From positions 1,376,604 to 1,419,474 of the forward strand of contig NZ_RDBN01000053.1 of NCBI RefSeq assembly GCF_008042075.1: a stretch of DNA of 42,871 bases, written 5' to 3'. A program made the position numbers and the translations under genes. Positions 39,414 to 42,871 of this stretch are shown piece by piece (the stretch's first letter is position 1; each line of letters begins with the position of its first letter). The stretch comes from Streptomyces sp. UW30. GTDB lineage: Bacteria > Actinomycetota > Actinomycetes > Streptomycetales > Streptomycetaceae. The notes beneath the pieces are model-generated. The model made no database searches, had not been told where the DNA came from, and saw only the letters and a program-made list of their open reading frames with translations.

Positions 39414-40193
39414 ATGAGTTCACTGCTGCTCCTGACCAATGCCCTCCAGCCGTCGACGGAGGTGCTCCCGGCTCTCGGCCTGCTGCTCCACAATGTGCGC
39501 GTGGCTCCGGCGGAGGGGCCGGCCCTCGTCGACACCCCGGGCGCCGATCTCATCCTCATCGACGGCCGACGCGACCTGCCCCAGGTGCGCAGCCTTTGCC
39601 AGCTGCTGCGCTCGACCGGTCCGGGCTGTCCGCTCATCCTCGTCGTGACGGAGGGCGGCCTCGCCGCCGTCACCGCCGACTGGGGCATCGACGACGTCCT
39701 GCTGGACACCGCGGGTCCGGCCGAGGTGGAGGCGCGGCTGCGGCTCGCCATGGGCCGCCAGCAGATCGTCAACGACGACTCCCCCATGGAGATCCGCAAC
39801 GGCGACCTGTCGGTCGACGAGGCGACCTACTCCGCCAAGCTCAAGGGGCGGGTCCTCGACCTCACCTTCAAGGAGTTCGAGCTCATCAAATACCTCGCCC
39901 AGCACCCGGGCCGCGTCTTCACACGCGCCCAGCTGCTCCAGGAGGTATGGGGCTACGACTACTTCGGCGGCACCCGGACGGTCGACGTCCACGTACGACG
40001 ACTGCGCGCGAAGCTCGGCCCCGAGCACGAGTCGCTGATCGGGACCGTCCGGAACGTCGGTTATCGATTCGTTACGCCGGAGAAGGGCGACCGCTCCGGC
40101 GACGAGGCCAAGGCCAAGGCCGGGCAGGCAAAGGCGGAGGATGCGGACGAGATGACCGCACTGGACGGCGTCGAGGCCCGGGCCGAGGCGTAG
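39414..40193 (+). CDS. glnR: GlnR, global nitrogen regulator
   Basis: 259 residues. An OmpR-type regulator that activates or represses glnA, amtB, nir and other nitrogen genes. The receiver-like domain (1-120) keeps Asp50 ([12 protein letters not shown]) but lacks the usual phosphorylation pocket, as known for GlnR, which acts as a homodimer without a kinase. The winged helix (about 125-225) has [40 protein letters not shown] and [13 protein letters not shown]. The tail is acidic and Ala/Lys-rich. AGGAGG is about 11 nt before the ATG. Confidence 0.96.
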   Translation: MSSLLLLTNALQPSTEVLPALGLLLHNVRVAPAEGPALVDTPGADLILIDGRRDLPQVRSLCQLLRSTGPGCPLILVVTEGGLAAVTADWGIDDVLLDTAGPAEVEARLRLAMGRQQIVNDDSPMEIRNGDLSVDEATYSAKLKGRVLDLTFKEFELIKYLAQHPGRVFTRAQLLQEVWGYDYFGGTRTVDVHVRRLRAKLGPEHESLIGTVRNVGYRFVTPEKGDRSGDEAKAKAGQAKAEDADEMTALDGVEARAEA

Positions 40194-40212
40194 AAAGACG
40201 TGACGGACGCTC

Positions 40213-40290
40213 GGGCAGGGCGTCACCGGCGTCGCTTTCGCACAGGAGAGTGACGGCCGGGCGGCAAGGGAGCTCCTTCACGCCCTGCCC
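40213..40290. terminator. 11-bp perfect inverted repeat between glnR and the LacI gene
   Basis: GGGCAGGGCGT (40213-40223) and ACGCCCTGCCC (40280-40290) with a 56-nt loop. Probably ends glnR transcription; it stops 19 nt before the -10 box of the next gene. Confidence 0.5.
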
Positions 40291-40308
40291 AGAGTGGGTC
40301 CATCCGCG

Positions 40309-40314
40309 TAGACT
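40309..40314 (+). promoter_or_regulatory. -10 box of a leaderless LacI-family gene
   Basis: TAGACT, then six bases, then GTG 40321. No Shine-Dalgarno is present. Confidence 0.55.
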
Positions 40315-40320
40315 CCGCGC

Positions 40321-41343
40321 GTGGCCAAGGTGACTCGGGATGACGTTGCGCGGCTGGCAGGGACCTCTACTGCCGTCGTCAGTTATGTCATCAACAACGG
40401 ACCCCGGCCGGTCGCCCCGGCCACGCGCGAGCGTGTCCTCGCCGCGATCAAGGAACTGGGGTACCGGCCCGACCGGGTCGCCCAGGCCATGGCCTCGCGG
40501 CGCACGGATCTCATAGGCCTGATCGTCCCGGACGCGCGCCAGCCCTTCTTCGGGGAGATGGCGCACGCGGTCGAGTGGGCCGCCGCCGAGCGGGGAAAGA
40601 TGGTTCTCGTCGGCAACTCCGACTACGTCGGCGAGCGCGAGGTCCACTATCTGCGGGCGTTCCTCGGGATGCGGGTCTCGGGGCTGATCCTCGTCTCCCA
40701 CGCGCTGAACGACCTGGCCGCCGCCGAGATCGAGGCCTGGGACGCCCGGGTCGTCCTCCTGCACGAGCGGCCCGAGGCCATCGACGACGTCGCCGTCGTC
40801 ACCGACGACCTGGGCGGCGCCCAGCTCGCCGTACGCCACCTCATCGAGCACGGCTACGAGTACGTCGCCTGTATGGGCGGCACCGCGGAGACCCCCGCGG
40901 TCGGCGACCCGGTCTCCGACCACGTCGAGGGCTGGCGGCGCGCGATGGCGGAGGCGCGGCTCCCCACGGAGGGTCGCATCTTCGAGGCGCCGTACAACCG
41001 CTACGACGCGTATCGCATAGCGCTCGACATCCTGGCCGGGCCGCGGCGGCCGCCCGCGATCTTCTGCTCCACCGACGACCAGGCACTCGGTGTGCTGCGG
41101 GCGGCCCGGGAGCTGCGGATCGATGTGCCGGGGGAGTTGGCGGTCGCCGGGTTCGACGACATCAAGGAGGCGGCGCTCGCGGATCCGCCGCTGACGACGG
41201 TCGCGTCGGACCGGTCCGCCATGGCGCGGGCTGCCGTGGATCTGGTCCTCGATGACGGGCTGCGGGTCGCGGGGTCGCGGCGGGAGCGGCTGAAGGTGTT
41301 TCCGTCGCGGCTTGTCGCCCGACGGTCGTGCGGGTGCGGGTAG
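40321..41343 (+). CDS. LacI-family transcriptional regulator
   Basis: 340 residues. HTH and hinge: [20 protein letters not shown], then [20 protein letters not shown]. Periplasmic-binding-protein-like core: [60 protein letters not shown]. Probably senses a sugar or nucleoside; no transport or catabolic genes are adjacent, so the target is unknown. The GTG start is leaderless. Ends CGCG. The 218-nt gap after it contains the second copy of the dispersed GGTCGCGCAGTTCC element. Confidence 0.92.
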   Translation: MAKVTRDDVARLAGTSTAVVSYVINNGPRPVAPATRERVLAAIKELGYRPDRVAQAMASRRTDLIGLIVPDARQPFFGEMAHAVEWAAAERGKMVLVGNSDYVGEREVHYLRAFLGMRVSGLILVSHALNDLAAAEIEAWDARVVLLHERPEAIDDVAVVTDDLGGAQLAVRHLIEHGYEYVACMGGTAETPAVGDPVSDHVEGWRRAMAEARLPTEGRIFEAPYNRYDAYRIALDILAGPRRPPAIFCSTDDQALGVLRAARELRIDVPGELAVAGFDDIKEAALADPPLTTVASDRSAMARAAVDLVLDDGLRVAGSRRERLKVFPSRLVARRSCGCG

Positions 41344-41387
41344 CTCCGCTGCGAGGGCCGTCATGCGCCGCACGGTCGTCCGTGGCG

Positions 41388-41431
41388 GGTCGCGCAGTTC
41401 CCCGCGCCCCTCTTGGGGCCTGTCGGGGCGC
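41388..41431. repeat. dispersed Streptomyces intergenic element, copy 2, with hairpin
   Basis: 24 bases identical to 6212-6235, then TCTTGGGG... The GCGCCCC end (41404-41410) pairs with GGGGCGC at 41425-41431, giving a terminator-like stem after the LacI gene. Confidence 0.75.
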
Positions 41432-41561
41432 CTGCATGAAGCTTCTCTGAGAACGCTCCGACAGTCGCCAGAACCGTCCTTACATCGGGCATACGGCCTT
41501 CTGCCGGGCTTCTCAGCCGGCGCTCAGGAAGCTCTCATGGTCGGGCGACAAGCTCGTATCC

Positions 41562-42593
41562 ATGACCGAGAGCTTCCGCCGCAGCGGCGAGTACGAGAAC
41601 CCGTACCAGCAGCAGGCCTCCTCCCCCGTGAACCCGGAGTGGCCGCCCCCGCCGGCGCACCAGCCGTCGGCGCCCACCGCTCTCCTCGCCGAGCCCGTCG
41701 GCCGGCCGCGCAGGGCCAAGCGCAACCGCGGCCCCGTCGCGCTGCTCGCCGCCGTGGCGATCGTCGCCGCCGCGATCGGTGGCGGCACGGCCTACGGCAT
41801 CCAGGAGCTGACCGGCAACGACACCGTCGCCTCCTCCAGCTCCACCAGCACCAACGTCGTGCCCTCCAGCCAGAAGGGCACCGTCTCCGGGGTCGCCAAG
41901 GCGGTCAGCCCGAGCATCGTCGAGATCAGCGCCCAGTCCAACGCCGGTTCCTCCACCGGCTCCGGCGTGATCATCACCAGTGACGGCGAGATCATCACCA
42001 ACAACCACGTCGTCTCCGGCGCCTCGCAGGTCAAGGTGACCACCAGCGACGGCAAGCAGTACACCGCCGAGGTCGTCGGCACGGACAGCAGCAAGGACCT
42101 GGCGCTGATCAAGCTCCAGAACGCCTCCGGACTGACGGTGGCCACCCTCGGCAACTCCGACGGGGTCCAGGTCGGCGACGAGGTCGTGGCGATCGGCTCC
42201 CCCGAGGGCCTGACCGGCACGGTCACCAGCGGCATCGTGTCCGCGCTCGACCGTGACGTGACGGTCTCGACGGACGAGGGACAGGGGCAGCAGCAACAGC
42301 AGCAGGGCGGCGGCGGATGGCCGTTCGAGTTCGGCGGCCAGGAGTTCAACGGCGACACGGGCTCGTCCACGACGACGTACAAGGCGCTCCAGACCGACGC
42401 GTCCCTGAACCCCGGCAACTCCGGCGGCGCGCTGATCGACATGAACGGCAACATCATCGGCATCAACTCGGCGATGTACTCGGCCGCCGGCTCGGGTTCC
42501 TCCGACGCGGGCAGCGTGGGCCTCGGCTTCGCCATCCCGATCAACACCGTCAAGGCCGACCTGGCGAAGCTGCGGTCGGGTTCACAGAACTGA
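41562..42593 (+). CDS. membrane-anchored HtrA-like serine protease without PDZ domain
   Basis: 343 residues. A Pro/Gln-rich cytoplasmic N-terminus (1-50), one membrane helix (about 57-79), a Ser/Thr linker and a trypsin-fold domain. Triad: His149 in ITNNHVVSG, Asp179 in SSKDLALIKL, Ser287 in LNPGNSGGALID. It ends soon after FAIPINTVKADLAKL, so the PDZ domain of typical HtrA/DegP proteins is missing. A Gln run (about 243-248) interrupts the protease domain. Likely extracytoplasmic quality control. No clear ribosome site before ATG 41562. Confidence 0.92.
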   Translation: MTESFRRSGEYENPYQQQASSPVNPEWPPPPAHQPSAPTALLAEPVGRPRRAKRNRGPVALLAAVAIVAAAIGGGTAYGIQELTGNDTVASSSSTSTNVVPSSQKGTVSGVAKAVSPSIVEISAQSNAGSSTGSGVIITSDGEIITNNHVVSGASQVKVTTSDGKQYTAEVVGTDSSKDLALIKLQNASGLTVATLGNSDGVQVGDEVVAIGSPEGLTGTVTSGIVSALDRDVTVSTDEGQGQQQQQQGGGGWPFEFGGQEFNGDTGSSTTTYKALQTDASLNPGNSGGALIDMNGNIIGINSAMYSAAGSGSSDAGSVGLGFAIPINTVKADLAKLRSGSQN

Positions 42594-42619
42594 GCCGACA
42601 CCACGCGAAGGAGCACGTC

Positions 42620-42814
42620 ATGATCACGCAGGTCGAGCACACCGCGACCGGCGCCGGCACCGGCCCCGCCGACATCGCCCTGGCCCTGGAGGTCGCCGGC
42701 GCCCTGCACGCCCCGACGGCTCCGACCCGGGCGCCGGAGCTGGTGACCGCCCGCCCGCGCGCGGGTCGCCGTACCGCCGCGGCCCGGGGCCGTCGCCGTA
42801 CCGTACGAGGCTGA
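42620..42814 (+). CDS. small protein with basic C-terminus
   Basis: 64 residues: MITQVEHTATGAGTGPADIA, then LALEVAGALHAPTAPTRAPE, ending in an Arg-rich tail (RAGRRTAAARGRRRTVRG). GAAGGAG lies about 6 nt before the ATG and the gene starts 27 nt after the protease stop, so it is probably in the same operon. The basic tail suggests nucleic-acid or membrane binding, which is only a guess. No family recognised. Confidence 0.55.
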   Translation: MITQVEHTATGAGTGPADIALALEVAGALHAPTAPTRAPELVTARPRAGRRTAAARGRRRTVRG

Positions 42815-42871
42815 GAACGTGCGAGGCTGAGAGCGTTCCAGCCCGCTCAGCCCGCCCCCCGACCCCCGACC

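Noticed and set aside
1..42871. tRNA, rRNA or intact biosynthetic gene cluster
   Set aside because: No tRNA-like cloverleaf, rRNA or polyketide, peptide or terpene synthase sequence was recognised in the window.

Overview
High-GC (about 70%+) actinobacterial chromosome, almost certainly Streptomyces. The call rests on recognisable genes: mycothiol glycosyltransferase MshA, the developmental regulators DevA/DevB/DevE, the anti-WhiG factor RsiG with its c-di-GMP motif, nickel regulator Nur, nitrogen regulator GlnR, and the DUF1416/thiosulfate sulfurtransferase pair. From memory (not checked here) the order resembles S. coelicolor from about SCO4204 (mshA) down to about SCO4157 (HtrA-like protease), so this is a core chromosomal segment with accessory insertions.

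Layout. 1-8300: core genes: a Tat-exported protein start, YbjN protein, mshA, a methyltransferase, an NlpC/P60 cell-wall hydrolase, a receiver-PP2C phosphatase, a DUF2516 membrane protein, a lysine-rich HBHA-like protein and an XRE regulator with a perfect palindrome over its promoter. 8600-14905: accessory block with a methyltransferase, GNAT enzyme, gene remnant, tiny secreted peptide, alpha/beta hydrolase, NAD epimerase, HxlR/imine-reductase pair, and a HAD gene broken by a perfect 25-bp tandem duplication. 14950-18790: a cysteine-rich leader peptide plus intrinsic terminator in front of a deazaflavin-reductase/hemerythrin fusion, then a HelD-like helicase and a TetR regulator.

18826-27702 is the most interesting region, an expanded dev locus. 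It has three paralogous DevA-type GntR regulators, each divergent from a ~60-residue hydrophobic microprotein gene, two DevB-type HAD phosphatases, and two APH-type kinase genes carrying three kinase domains. The three regulator/microprotein intergenic regions share CAACT/AGTTG inverted repeats. A plausible but unproven reading is a small-molecule phosphorylation/dephosphorylation circuit sensed by the DevA-family effector domain and linked to membrane microproteins.

27916-35700: Eis-type acetyltransferase, rsiG, dtd, ygfZ-like, nur, nitrobindin and a 32-residue membrane peptide. Then a gene cut at its 5' end by insertion-sequence debris, DUF3099, and DUF1416 with a rhodanese, the last under a Cys-codon leader peptide and attenuator. 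35869-42871: DUF2993 lipid-binding-like protein, multi-pass membrane protein, MoaD/ThiS-like protein, hydrolase, glnR (with a terminator-like hairpin in its upstream region), a LacI regulator, an HtrA-like protease without PDZ domain and a small basic protein.

A recurring trait: many start codons (ATG or GTG) lie exactly 6-7 nt downstream of a TANNNT -10 box with no Shine-Dalgarno sequence, so leaderless transcription is common here. No tRNA, rRNA, CRISPR array or intact mobile element was seen.
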